Source: an uncultured Halieaceae bacterium (GTDB taxonomy: Bacteria; Pseudomonadota; Gammaproteobacteria; Pseudomonadales; Halieaceae). From it: DNA of 64,000 nucleotides. The notes beneath the pieces were generated by a model that did not search any database, was not told where the DNA came from, and saw only the letters and a program-made list of their open reading frames with translations. Made by a program: the position numbers and the translations under genes. The DNA lies in the NCBI GenBank assembly GCA_913056165.1, contig CAJXMD010000001.1, positions 1 to 64,000 of the forward strand, written 5' to 3'. This document shows positions 17,424 through 26,175 of this stretch, piece by piece; position 1 is the first letter of the stretch, and every line of letters begins with the position of its first letter.

Positions 17424-18172
17424 TGCTATCCGAGCCGTGGGCTTGGGCTGCCTTGCTATTGGCAGGCTTGATAGGCGGAGCTATCAACGTCATCGCGGGT
17501 GGCGGCTCAATCATCACAGTCCCCGTCATGATTTTTTTGGGTGTGCCTGGCCCCATCGCCAACGGCACTAATCGGATTGCCATCCTGGCTCAGAATATTG
17601 CGGCGATTTCTACCTTTAAGCGCCATGGCCTGTATGACTTCAAGCTGGCGTTCTCACTAGCTGCCTGTGCGCTGCCCGGGGCTCTCGTAGGAGCATGGGT
17701 AGGGGTGAATTTAAGCGGCGAACGATTCAATCAGGTCCTTGCCGGTGTCATGATCGCCATACTTCTATACATGCAATTCGGAAAACAAAGCAGTCGTCAA
17801 GCAGCCGAGGGGCCACGACGTCTGTTTCTTGGTCATGCGCTGATGGTGCTTGCGGGATTTTGGGGGGGCTTCATCCAGATAGGCATGGGCTTTATTCTCA
17901 TGCCAATCTTAAACCGCGTTATGGGCCTAGACCTCGTCAGCACCAACGTTTACAAGGTCGCTATTGTGGCGGTCTATACGATAGGGGCGCTTGCGGTTTT
18001 TGCCCTCGGCGGTGAAGTTTACTGGTTAATCGGGGGCGTTCTTGCTCTTGGCAATTCGCTCGGGGGATACGTGGGTGCTAAGCTTACGCTGAGCAAGGGT
18101 GATGAGTTAATCAGGCGGGTATTGGCCGTTGCCATTATTGCGATGGTCGTTAAATTGCTGTTTTTTAGCTGA
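17420..18172 (+). CDS. TSUP (TauE/SafE) family sulfur-anion exporter
   Basis: This is an integral membrane protein of about eight helices arranged in two similar halves. The N-terminal GLIGGAINVIAGGGSIITVP and the matching second-half GFWGGFIQIGMGFILMP are the repeated TSUP signature. Family members carry sulfite, sulfonates, sulfoacetate or other anions across the inner membrane. Its start codon overlaps the stop of glutathione reductase by 4 bases (or the second ATG by 1), so translation is likely coupled. Coupling to thiol metabolism suggests a sulfur-containing anion, but the substrate is not shown by the sequence. Confidence 0.9.
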   Translation: MMLSEPWAWAALLLAGLIGGAINVIAGGGSIITVPVMIFLGVPGPIANGTNRIAILAQNIAAISTFKRHGLYDFKLAFSLAACALPGALVGAWVGVNLSGERFNQVLAGVMIAILLYMQFGKQSSRQAAEGPRRLFLGHALMVLAGFWGGFIQIGMGFILMPILNRVMGLDLVSTNVYKVAIVAVYTIGALAVFALGGEVYWLIGGVLALGNSLGGYVGAKLTLSKGDELIRRVLAVAIIAMVVKLLFFS

Positions 18173-18242
18173 TGCACCAGATCACTAACTGCCGGTGCGG
18201 TTAACGTGCCAATTCCTGCAACACCACGATAGCAGAGGCGAG

Positions 18243-18851
18243 ATGATGAAAATTCAAATAACCAAAACCGCGCGTGCTTGTGTTTCAGGCTTTTCTTTTA
18301 TTTGGTTTTTGGGATGTGCAAGCGTTCAGGTAGATACTACAGACACAGCTGAGTTCAAGGCAGGTAACTATAAAACCTATTCCTGGATGGGCGCACCAAT
18401 AGATAATTCTGCGGGCTCTACTGACCCCTTGTATGTGCTGGACCCAACGCTGCGCTCTGCCGTGGATACCAAACTCGCCAGCAAGGGTTATCGCTATGTT
18501 AAAACTGGTGGAGATTTTGTCATTGATTACCAATTCAAGGACACGCTGGTTGCCGGGTCGTTGAACTCAACGGCAGCTGAAGCAGATAATCTTTATCCCG
18601 CCCCAAGCAATCAAGCGGTGATAAATCGGCGACCAGACCAAGCCCTGGTGGACAACGCTTACGCTCTCAGCGGACCTAAAGAAGTCAATAGCCTCTTAAT
18701 CCGCTTCTCCGATGGTGAGACCCTCACCATGGTGTGGGCTGCCGGGGTGAGCAAGGTGGTCGATAAGCTGTACTTTGATGCGGATGATCTCCGAAAGACC
18801 ATCAACACCGCTGTCGACAGAGCGCTTGGGCGCTTGCCCTCTGCCTCTTAG
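18243..18851 (+). CDS. DUF4136 lipoprotein
   Basis: This protein of about 202 residues has a signal peptide ending in the lipobox FLGC, so it is probably a lipoprotein. The mature part begins VQVDTTDTAEFKAGNYKTYSWMG, the usual start of DUF4136 domains, and ends RALGRLP. Function is unknown; members are envelope lipoproteins. The frame opens at 18195, but two adjacent ATG codons at 18243/18246 follow AGAGGCGAG and begin the signal peptide. It is convergent with the 2-hydroxyacid dehydrogenase, with only 8 bases between the stops. Confidence 0.82.
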   Translation: MMKIQITKTARACVSGFSFIWFLGCASVQVDTTDTAEFKAGNYKTYSWMGAPIDNSAGSTDPLYVLDPTLRSAVDTKLASKGYRYVKTGGDFVIDYQFKDTLVAGSLNSTAAEADNLYPAPSNQAVINRRPDQALVDNAYALSGPKEVNSLLIRFSDGETLTMVWAAGVSKVVDKLYFDADDLRKTINTAVDRALGRLPSAS

Positions 18852-18859
18852 CAGTAGCA

Positions 18860-19813
18860 CTACTCAGACTTTACCTGCCAGGGCAATGCCTCCTCCGTCA
18901 TTCCAGCAGATAAGTTTTCCAGCGCCCGCTCGATCATGGCCTGCCGAGTAGGGCCAGTGGCACTGCCCAGATGAGGCGTGAAAACAACATTATCGAGCTG
19001 CATCAAGAGGCTATCTTGGGGGAGCGGCTCCTCAGCAAAAACATCTAGACCCGCTCTCAAGCGACCGGAGGCCAGCTCTCTTGCCAATGCGCTTTCCTCA
19101 ACAAGCGCTCCTCTGGCGGTGTTTATCAATATCGCGCCGTCACGCATTGCCGCCAAGCGCGCGGCGTTAACCAACTGGTAGGTATCGGGTGTCGAGGCCG
19201 TATGGAGGGTAACAATATCAGCCCGACCAAACAGTGTTTCTAAGTCTGTAAGCTCGACGCCTTCTACCACCCGTGGCGTTCTGTTCCAGCCAATCAATTG
19301 ACTACCGAATCCTCGTAATCGGGTAGCGACTGCCTGTCCGGTCGGGCCCAGACCGATAATGCCAACGGTCGCTCTGCTCAAGTCTGTACCCAGAAAAAAG
19401 CCTGTAGACCACCCCGCGTGCCATCCACCATTGCGTATAAAACGATCGGCCTCTGGCACTCGCCTGGTTACCGCGAGCATTAGCGCAACCGCCATATCTG
19501 CCGTGCTGTCCACTAAAACATCAGGGGTGAATCCTACCGGCACACCGCAGTGGTGGGCGCTAGCCAAATCAATATGATCAGTCCCAACAGATATCGTCGA
19601 GATCACTCGCAAAGCGGGAGCGGCTTCAATCACCTTCTTTGTAACGGGTGTGCCAACAGAACAAAGAATGCCATGTGCGGGCTGCACCCATTCCGCGAGA
19701 AGATCTTCAGAAATTTGGGTCGTCTGATCCCAGATTTTCAGCGCATAGCGGCTGCCAAGCCACCCTAATACTGGCTCCGGCAAGGGAACTGTCACCACAA
19801 CCAATTCCGACAA
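18860..19813 (-). CDS. D-isomer 2-hydroxyacid dehydrogenase (glyoxylate/hydroxypyruvate reductase-like)
   Basis: This NAD(P)H-dependent oxidoreductase belongs to the D-2-hydroxyacid family. The substrate loop ISTISVGTDHIDL, the Rossmann motif GIIGLGPTGQAVA, NTARGALV with the catalytic Arg, DVFAEEPLP with the Glu, and TPHLGSAT with the His are all present. Sequence style resembles GRHPR-type glyoxylate/hydroxypyruvate reductases, so it likely reduces glyoxylate or hydroxypyruvate. The start is TTG at 19813, supported by the strong site AGGAGGGG ending 6 bases upstream; no ATG lies near. It follows the MFS gene by 129 bases in the same direction. Confidence 0.9.
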   Translation of the reverse strand: MSELVVVTVPLPEPVLGWLGSRYALKIWDQTTQISEDLLAEWVQPAHGILCSVGTPVTKKVIEAAPALRVISTISVGTDHIDLASAHHCGVPVGFTPDVLVDSTADMAVALMLAVTRRVPEADRFIRNGGWHAGWSTGFFLGTDLSRATVGIIGLGPTGQAVATRLRGFGSQLIGWNRTPRVVEGVELTDLETLFGRADIVTLHTASTPDTYQLVNAARLAAMRDGAILINTARGALVEESALARELASGRLRAGLDVFAEEPLPQDSLLMQLDNVVFTPHLGSATGPTRQAMIERALENLSAGMTEEALPWQVKSE

Positions 19814-19942
19814 CGCTTACCCCTCCTAAAGCACCGATGGACAAGACATTCGATCTAACACCATACATAGTAACGCCCCCAGAACCCATCACAGTAGCCA
19901 TCCCAGCACCGATAAGGGCCAGCAACCGGCGAGAGATTAGGG

Positions 19943-21172
19943 CTAGTGTCCGTCGGACACCACGACTGCGGGCTCCAGACCACCTGGGCCGCTATAGCGC
20001 TGAGCGGCGCGTCGTGACCACAGCAACAAACCAATAACCGGCAGGGCGACAAACAACCAAGAAGCGGGATAACCCAGTGTCATCAGGACAACCCCTGTGG
20101 CAAGCGGGCCAACAACCCGCCCTATCGAAGCGGCCAGTGCTGTTGCCCCCATCATGCGACCGCGCTCTGCCGAAACAACGATACTACTTGCGATGGTATT
20201 GAGAACCGGCAAACAACAGGTCGCGCCAGTGAACGCTGTAAATATAACAAAAGCCCGGGATAGCTCGCCGCTGACAACCCAAGTGGCGATGAGGCTCACA
20301 GCGAAAATACAGGCACCCGCACTGAGCACATTAAGAAGCCCGAAGCGTCTGGTCAACCAGTCAATTGACGCCCCTTGGACCAAGATCATAGCGAGCCCAA
20401 CCAAGCCGAATAAAACGCCGATCTCTTGAGGTCCCCATCCCTGAAGCGCCGCCAACCACAGCGGGCTCAGGTAAATCGCTGAACTCACTGCACAGGTATG
20501 CAAGGCATACTGAGCCACAAGTAAAAGGGCTTTACGCTGGTGTAAAAATACGAGCAATCGCTCTTTTCCGGACTCTTTCCTAAACAGAGGCGCGCTGGTA
20601 TTTCTGGGTTTATCGTTTGGCAGCACAACCCCCGCCAACAGGACAGACAGGAGTGACATTGCCGCGGCAAAAAGACCGGGCAGAAGAAAGGAGTCTCCCG
20701 GGCCGGCTAAAAGGCCTCCAATGACCGGCCCCAGAATTAGTCCGAGCCCAAAAGCCGTGCCGACAAGCCCCATTGCTTTGGCCCGTCGCTCTGGCTTGCT
20801 GACGTCCGCCATAAGCGCTGACGCAACTGGCAGACTACCTGCCATAAGCCCACCGAAGCCTCGAGCCGCATACAGCATCCACAGCTGATTCGCTGCACCG
20901 AGAAGCACATAAGACATGCCCCCGCCGAAGAGGCAGATCATCAACACCCGCTTTCTGCCGATGCGGTCGGATAATCCACCCCAAAACGGGCCAACTATGC
21001 CCGCACCGAGGCTATAAATAGCAATCACCAGCGCAACGTCGACCTCGTCTCCCCCTAGCATTGGTGACATGAAGGGAAGGATCGGGATCACAATCCCAAA
21101 GCCCACAAGATCCACCACGATGACAGAGAAAACCAGCCATTCAGCCGGAAGCCCCCTCGATAGACGGGTCAC
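19943..21172 (-). CDS. MFS transporter, TetA/multidrug-efflux-like
   Basis: This 12-helix major facilitator superfamily protein has the conserved loop 2-3 motif GGLSDRIGRKRVL and the motif GLILGPVIGG in helix 5, which marks drug:H+ antiporters. It begins FGIVIPILPF as in TetA-like proteins. The GTG start overlaps the UbiX stop by four bases (GTGA), so the two are co-translated. Whether it exports a drug or a metabolite is not clear. Confidence 0.9.
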   Translation of the reverse strand: MTRLSRGLPAEWLVFSVIVVDLVGFGIVIPILPFMSPMLGGDEVDVALVIAIYSLGAGIVGPFWGGLSDRIGRKRVLMICLFGGGMSYVLLGAANQLWMLYAARGFGGLMAGSLPVASALMADVSKPERRAKAMGLVGTAFGLGLILGPVIGGLLAGPGDSFLLPGLFAAAMSLLSVLLAGVVLPNDKPRNTSAPLFRKESGKERLLVFLHQRKALLLVAQYALHTCAVSSAIYLSPLWLAALQGWGPQEIGVLFGLVGLAMILVQGASIDWLTRRFGLLNVLSAGACIFAVSLIATWVVSGELSRAFVIFTAFTGATCCLPVLNTIASSIVVSAERGRMMGATALAASIGRVVGPLATGVVLMTLGYPASWLFVALPVIGLLLWSRRAAQRYSGPGGLEPAVVVSDGH

Positions 21173-21729
21173 GATTCAGTCCAGCGCTTCGTCTCTGGCA
21201 GGTCAATCGAGAACAAATCCAGTGCCCTTGACACACTCTGGGTGACCAGGTCGCTAACAGTCTCAGGCCTTGTGTAAAAAGCCGGGGCGGGCGGGGCAAT
21301 CACAGCACCCATCTCGGTAGCTGCCACCATATTTCGTAAATGTCCCAAGTGGAGAGGGGTCTCTCTGACCATCAACACCAGTCGCCGTCGCTCTTTGAGC
21401 GCCACATCCGCAGATCGCGTCAGCAGCGTGGAAGTAACACCAGAGACTATTTCTCCCAGAGTTCGGATAGAGCAAGGGGCTATTAACATCCCAAGGTTTT
21501 GAAACGAGCCACTGGCTGTTGCGGCGCCGACATTTTTGATGGGATGCCAGTGGTCGGAAAGCTTACGAATGTCTTCCACCGAACAGTCCATCTCGTGATG
21601 GACGGTCAACTCGGCCGACCGCGACATCACTAAATGTGTCTCAATATCCAGAGGCGCCAGCAGCTCAAGTGCCCTAACGCCGAATTGCACGCCCGAGGCG
21701 CCACTGATTCCAATAATTATCCGCTTCAC
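21169..21729 (-). CDS. ubiX: UbiX-type flavin prenyltransferase
   Basis: This enzyme makes the prenylated FMN cofactor used by UbiD-type decarboxylases, including the ubiquinone-pathway one. RIIIGISGASGVQFGVRALELL is the flavin-binding start, with VMSRSAELT, IAPCSIRTLGEI and VLMVRETPLHLGHLRNM following in order. The frame extends to a TTG at 21768, but the GTG at 21729 begins the conserved N terminus (M/V-KRIIIG). No UbiD is in the window. The stop overlaps the MFS gene by four bases. Confidence 0.95.
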   Translation of the reverse strand: MKRIIIGISGASGVQFGVRALELLAPLDIETHLVMSRSAELTVHHEMDCSVEDIRKLSDHWHPIKNVGAATASGSFQNLGMLIAPCSIRTLGEIVSGVTSTLLTRSADVALKERRRLVLMVRETPLHLGHLRNMVAATEMGAVIAPPAPAFYTRPETVSDLVTQSVSRALDLFSIDLPETKRWTES

Positions 21730-21831
21730 GAGGCTAGTGTAACGCCTCAGAACTGGAACCAGACACAAAGAAGAGAGGAACGACCATGTTATTTTCTGAA
21801 AATCGGGGGCTCTTGACGTTGAAGTAGGTAA

Positions 21832-22233
21832 TCAGGAGGCCATCGTTTTCATTTGTGCAAGCATGGACATCATCTTCTGATGCACCATGTTGACCGCTTT
21901 GAGAGGGCGAATCATCACCTTGAATTCGATGATCTGATCTCCCTCGCAGGTGATCATATCCACACCGTTGATCGCGATGTCGTCCATCATGCACTCGAAT
22001 TCGAGTATGCCAACATTGCCCTGAATTACTTCTCGCACGTAGCGAAAATCCGTGTTGAACACCTGATGGGCAGCCGATAAATAGGCAAAAGATATCTGTC
22101 TGCCGCGCTGCGGGGTGTGCACGACCGGAGACCAAAATACACAATCCTCGTGCAACAGCTCCCAGAGCCCGTCGGTAGAACCCTGAGCCATCACGGTGTG
22201 CCACCGGTCAAATGCAGAAATAGATCCGTCCAT
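21832..22233 (-). CDS. NTF2-like (SnoaL-fold) protein
   Basis: This 133-residue single-domain protein has the cone-shaped NTF2 pattern: an N-terminal helix (SISAFDRWHTVMAQGSTDGLWELL), HEDCVFWSPVV, and strands with ITCEGDQIIEFKVMIRP. No catalytic residues can be assigned from the sequence. It lies upstream of ubiX in the same direction with about 100 bases between, so could share a transcript. Function unknown. Confidence 0.78.
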   Translation of the reverse strand: MDGSISAFDRWHTVMAQGSTDGLWELLHEDCVFWSPVVHTPQRGRQISFAYLSAAHQVFNTDFRYVREVIQGNVGILEFECMMDDIAINGVDMITCEGDQIIEFKVMIRPLKAVNMVHQKMMSMLAQMKTMAS

Positions 22234-22369
22234 ACCCCCAGAGTAACAGAGTTGGCGAAAATAATTGGGTGAATATCGTATCGTGAAGCACTAGGAGTGG
22301 GTATCTGAAACCACCTCAACGACGCGGCCGATCAAGCGCGTCTGAGCAGGCCGATGTTTCAGATCCAGA

Positions 22370-22702
22370 CTAAAGACCGGTGGTCGACTCAAATTCCCGA
22401 AGGGCAGTTTGCCGCTGCTCATAAGCGGCCTGACCACGTTTTTTGTCTGCAGCACCAAGCCTCTGCTGTAACCGCCGACCCCGATAGTACCGAACGAGGC
22501 TCTCAAAACGCGCAGATTGATATTCTCCTGCAAGCAGCGCGTCGATCAACGCGATATCAATACCCAAGCGATAAGCGATACGGCTAGGACGTATGCGATA
22601 GGCGTGAAACTCGGCAACCAATTCAACTTGTCGCTGGACCGGCAGGTCACAGGTTCGACTGTACCCGTATGGAGGGCAGGGTGTGCGGGTTTCATCCTTC
22701 AT
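22370..22702 (-). CDS. Small basic protein of unknown function
   Basis: This ORF of 110 residues is rich in Arg, Gln and Ala. The stretch RIRPSRIAYRLGIDIALIDALLAGE looks like a helix-turn-helix, and the remaining C-terminal half (about 50 residues) is mostly helical and highly charged. The frame opens at 22726, but the ATG at 22702 is preceded by AAGGG and fits better. I do not recognise a family; a small DNA- or RNA-binding protein is conceivable. Confidence 0.55.
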   Translation of the reverse strand: MKDETRTPCPPYGYSRTCDLPVQRQVELVAEFHAYRIRPSRIAYRLGIDIALIDALLAGEYQSARFESLVRYYRGRRLQQRLGAADKKRGQAAYEQRQTALREFESTTGL

Positions 22703-22850
22703 GTCGCCCTTATAACAAGCTTTCACGAAAGTCCCAATAGGAAACAGGGATGCCTGATGCGATAATTACGATGTAGGCGTTGTATATCGCCCGACCATTG
22801 ATAAAACACTATCCGCGAGCGCCTCTGACATAAGCCCAAGGGGGACGACA

Positions 22851-24305
22851 TTGCCACTGCCCGCTAAGACTCACCGCCGGACCAAAATTGTTGCGACGAT
22901 CGGCCCTGGTTGCGACAACGAGGATATGCTTGGTCGGCTTATTGGTGCCGGCGTAGATGTTTTTCGCCTTAACTTTAGCCACGGATCTGTAAAAAACCAC
23001 GGCCAGGTCGCTGAGCGCATCAGACGCCAGTCTCGGCACGCGGGCCGCTATGTGGGCATCCTCGCGGACCTTCAAGGGCCCAAAATCAGAATAGGCGGGT
23101 TTGAGACGGGGAGCGTGCAGCTCACCGCGGGAGATCCTTTCTGCCTGGATATCACCCTAGACAGCGAAAAAGGCGACAGTCGTCGAGTTGGCGTGGAATA
23201 CCAGTCCCTTCCACAGCAAGTCGCTGTAGACGACATCCTGTTGTTAGACGACGGCAAGCTTCGATTGCGTGTCGATGATGTTACCGATACCGCCGTCGAC
23301 TGTACTGTTCTCATCGGCGGAAAACTGTCCTCCAGAAAAGGCGTCAACAAGCTGGGGGGCGGCCTCGCCGCGCCGGCGCTGACCGAAAAAGACCGCGAGG
23401 ATATTGCAGGGATGGGCAATATCGCCCCGGATTTTGTCGCCGTCTCGTTTGTCTCAAGTCATCGAGATATCGATCTGGCCAGAGAGCTTCTTGAGGCTGT
23501 GCAAGTTGAAGCCGCCATCATCGCCAAAATCGAAAGGGCAGAGGTAGTCGCCGACAGCAAACTTTTGGACTCCATCATCCGTGCCTCGGATGGCATCATG
23601 GTAGCCAGGGGGGATCTCGGGGTGGAAGTAGGCGATGCTCAGCTAATTGGCATCCAGAAAGATCTCATCTCGCGTACCAGAAAGTTAGACCGGTTGGTCA
23701 TTACAGCCACACAAATGATGGAATCGATGATCAACAACAGTATGCCGACCCGCGCAGAGGTATTTGACGTCGCCAATGCGGTTCTCGATGGCACAGATGC
23801 CGTCATGCTGTCCGCAGAGACCGCGGTAGGTCAGTACCCCGTTGAAGTGGTGACCGCAATGGCTGATGCGGCAATTGGTGCGGAGCGGCATCCGGTGGCA
23901 CGAACTTCCAGATATCGATTAGACAGAGAGTTTTCGAGCGCCCAAGAAACCGTGGCCCTGTCCGCGATGTATGGTGCCAACCATTTCCCCGGGGTCTGCG
24001 GGTTGGCTGCGCTGACCGAGCACGGCAATACCCCCACGATGATGTCCCGATTGTCATCAGGACTGCCAATTTTTGGGCTTAGCCGTCAACATCGAACTTT
24101 GCAGAAACTCTCTCTCTGCCGAGGGGTCATACCTCTATATTTCGATGTCACAGCATTCCAGCCGGAGGATCTCGATGCGCGGATACTTGAATTTTTGCTT
24201 GATGGCGGCTACCTCAACCGTGGCGACTTCCTTCTGTTGACAATGGGCAGCACGGCAGGAGAGGCCGGTAAGACCAACCAAATGAAGATTCTCACCGTTG
24301 AATAA
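22851..24305 (+). CDS. pyk: Pyruvate kinase
   Basis: This enzyme converts phosphoenolpyruvate and ADP to pyruvate and ATP, the last step of glycolysis. The N-terminal RRTKIVATIGPGCDN, the active-site MVARGDLGVEVG, and TATQMMESMINNSMPTRAEV with DAVMLSAETAVG are all diagnostic. The C-terminal domain ends with a GSTAGEAGKTNQMKI stretch. Length is 484 aa, usual. The start is TTG at 22851 with AAGGGGGA about eight bases upstream; no in-frame ATG is placed suitably. The gene stands alone, not in the distant glycolytic operon. Confidence 0.97.
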   Translation: MPLPAKTHRRTKIVATIGPGCDNEDMLGRLIGAGVDVFRLNFSHGSVKNHGQVAERIRRQSRHAGRYVGILADLQGPKIRIGGFETGSVQLTAGDPFCLDITLDSEKGDSRRVGVEYQSLPQQVAVDDILLLDDGKLRLRVDDVTDTAVDCTVLIGGKLSSRKGVNKLGGGLAAPALTEKDREDIAGMGNIAPDFVAVSFVSSHRDIDLARELLEAVQVEAAIIAKIERAEVVADSKLLDSIIRASDGIMVARGDLGVEVGDAQLIGIQKDLISRTRKLDRLVITATQMMESMINNSMPTRAEVFDVANAVLDGTDAVMLSAETAVGQYPVEVVTAMADAAIGAERHPVARTSRYRLDREFSSAQETVALSAMYGANHFPGVCGLAALTEHGNTPTMMSRLSSGLPIFGLSRQHRTLQKLSLCRGVIPLYFDVTAFQPEDLDARILEFLLDGGYLNRGDFLLLTMGSTAGEAGKTNQMKILTVE

Positions 24306-24531
24306 ATGGCGCGTGGTCAGCGACCCGAACCTAATGAAAATAATTTAAATTAGGGGGTGGGTGTTGTCGCCATTAGAATGCTACACTTCGAATCGCTGGT
24401 AGTTTCACAGCAACGCTTTTTGCGGCGCTCGCAGTCTTCGGTCTACGGTTTTGTTCCAATCAGCGTGTAAGGGCCCTTCACGACAGCTTTGTCGAACGGA
24501 GGGTATTTTTTGAGTAGAAAAGGTAAGTGCA
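24306..24531 (+). promoter_or_regulatory. Long leader/promoter region of the cold-shock gene
   Basis: These 226 bases precede the cold-shock gene. They contain an AT-rich block at 24336-24352 and then a GC-rich stretch, and end with AGGTAAG just before the ATG. Cold-shock genes often carry a long structured 5' UTR; the length here fits that, but I could not identify a reliable -35/-10 pair or a clear cold-box element. Confidence 0.4.
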
Positions 24532-24738
24532 ATGTCCCAAGTTACAGGCACCGTAAAGTGGTTTAACGAGACCAAGGGTTACGGATTCATCGAACAGGAA
24601 GGCGGTCCCGACGTATTCGTCCACTTCAGTGCAATCCAGGGTGATGGTTTTAAAACCCTTCAGGATGGTCAGAAAGTGCAGTTTACGGTGGCCACGGGTC
24701 AGAAAGGCCCTCAGGCAGAGAACGTTGTTCCTGTCTGA
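24532..24738 (+). CDS. CspA-family cold-shock protein
   Basis: This 68-residue single cold-shock domain binds single-stranded nucleic acid and melts RNA structure. The RNP1 motif GYGFIEQ and RNP2 motif VFVHFSAI are intact, with the first strand [14 protein letters not shown]. It is followed by a strong terminator and preceded by a long leader, typical of cspA-like genes. AGGTAAG lies about five bases before the ATG. Confidence 0.96.
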   Translation: MSQVTGTVKWFNETKGYGFIEQEGGPDVFVHFSAIQGDGFKTLQDGQKVQFTVATGQKGPQAENVVPV

Positions 24739-24760
24739 ACATCTTCTGAAACAATAAAAA

Positions 24761-24787
24761 GGGGCTTCTCACGAAGCCCCTTTTTTT
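24761..24787 (+). terminator. Bidirectional terminator between csp and the TonB operon
   Basis: Stem GGGGCTTC/GAAGCCCC with a four-base loop, followed by T7 on the plus strand and preceded by A5, so it can end transcription of the cold-shock gene and, from the other side, of the TonB-system operon, which ends at 24816. Confidence 0.93.
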
Positions 24788-24815
24788 GTTTTGTTTGCAG
24801 CGCTATGAGGAAGTG

Positions 24816-26153
24816 CTAAACGCCTTCCTGAATCTCCTTTTGGCGCTTTTCCTCGCTGGCAATGTACTTAAGCCACTGGCCAGCCATCTCCTCGGAGCGC
24901 TCGTCTTTCGCCACCTTTTGGGCCTGACGGAACGACTTCCGTGCACCGTTATAATTGCCCATGTTGAAATGCGCCATCCCGGCCACCATATGAGCCTGGT
25001 CTGGACGCTTGACCCCGCCTTTCTTCAGACCTTTCTCCACCGAATCAATAGCTTTCTGGTGTTGGTCGCCGTCCAGATACACACTACCCAGACGTGCGTA
25101 CAGCTCACCCTCCTCGGCAAGACTGGCCGCTTTTTCCATCATCGGAATTGACTTGGCAGTCTCCTGAGCCTGGCGCCAGGCACTGCCTGCGAGCTCATAA
25201 TTCTTTGACTTTTCCTCAACAATTTCAGCTTCAATACCTTGCTCCATCACCCGAGCCGCTGGATAAGGAACCTCTGCGTTGAGATAAAGGTATGACAGCT
25301 GGACCAAATCGTTGCTTTTGTCGAGCAAGCCCTGAAGGTACGCTGTTTCCATCATAGCGAGTTGCCGAGGCTCATCCTTCAGCTCGCCATGAAGGTGTGA
25401 TGCCTGTACCCAGTATTGCTTGCTGGGATAGTAATAGAGCAGCAAGTTGAGGGTGTCGAGAGCGCTTACGAAATCCTCTTTGTCGAAGTACAAAAATCGA
25501 GCCAGGTTATACCACTGCTCCTTGGGCACCTTGCCGTCAGATTCGTACATGCTAATCGCGGTCTCAACGTTCTGTAGAGCCTTGTTAAAATCCTTGAGCT
25601 GGTAATAGCCCTGAGACAGCAGCACGTAGGCATTTGCGTTGGGCTTGTCAGTCATCTCAAACCACTGAAGCAGCGCATCCACGCCCTGCTGCCACTGCTC
25701 CTGAACAAAATACAATTGAGCTACGGTGAAGCGTGTATTGATCTCCATCGCCAGAGGAATATCCGGCTGTCGGATAACGAGATCATAATTTTTCAGGGCT
25801 CCACGATAATCTTCCACCGAGTAACGGAGGAACGCGTAAAGGTTGTAAACGTTGGCCAGCTCGTAGCTGTTGAGAGCACGCTTTCCCTCTCCCGCAATCA
25901 TGCCATCGAGGACTTGCTGAGCTGCCGCATAATCTTTTGCTTCGGCAAATGCCTGAGCTTCGGCAAGCTTTTCGTACACCTTGTTTCGCAGTGCGGGGGT
26001 ACGACGGGTTTCTCGCTGCTTTTTCTCACCGGATTCTGATTGAGCGCTGGCCTGCTCCACCAAACCAGCAGCCGGCAAGGCCGCGTCGAACGCGACGATG
26101 CCCAGAGAGAGGCTCACGGCAAGAGTTATTGTGCTTAAGAAACGAATGATCAT
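24816..26153 (-). CDS. TPR-repeat periplasmic protein, last gene of TonB operon
   Basis: This 445-residue protein has a signal peptide (FLSTITLAVSLSLGIVAFDAALPAAG) and about ten tetratricopeptide repeats (for example YVLLSQGYYQLKDFNKALQN and LYARLGSVYLDGDQHQKAIDS). It lies 22 bases after TonB in the same direction. In related marine gammaproteobacteria a TPR protein ends the same DUF3450-TtpC-ExbB-ExbD-ExbD-TonB cluster, so a scaffolding role for the energy-transduction complex in the periplasm is likely. That role is an inference. The C-terminal EEKRQKEIQEGV tail is highly charged. Confidence 0.88.
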   Translation of the reverse strand: MIIRFLSTITLAVSLSLGIVAFDAALPAAGLVEQASAQSESGEKKQRETRRTPALRNKVYEKLAEAQAFAEAKDYAAAQQVLDGMIAGEGKRALNSYELANVYNLYAFLRYSVEDYRGALKNYDLVIRQPDIPLAMEINTRFTVAQLYFVQEQWQQGVDALLQWFEMTDKPNANAYVLLSQGYYQLKDFNKALQNVETAISMYESDGKVPKEQWYNLARFLYFDKEDFVSALDTLNLLLYYYPSKQYWVQASHLHGELKDEPRQLAMMETAYLQGLLDKSNDLVQLSYLYLNAEVPYPAARVMEQGIEAEIVEEKSKNYELAGSAWRQAQETAKSIPMMEKAASLAEEGELYARLGSVYLDGDQHQKAIDSVEKGLKKGGVKRPDQAHMVAGMAHFNMGNYNGARKSFRQAQKVAKDERSEEMAGQWLKYIASEEKRQKEIQEGV

Positions 26154-26175
26154 CGTCTAGACCTCTTGAGCTCGC

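Noticed and set aside
19707-19925. Glycine-rich 72-aa frame upstream of the 2-hydroxyacid dehydrogenase, and a 129-aa frame on the other strand
   Set aside because: Both overlap the start of the dehydrogenase, whose TTG has a strong ribosome site; no homology or signal recognised.
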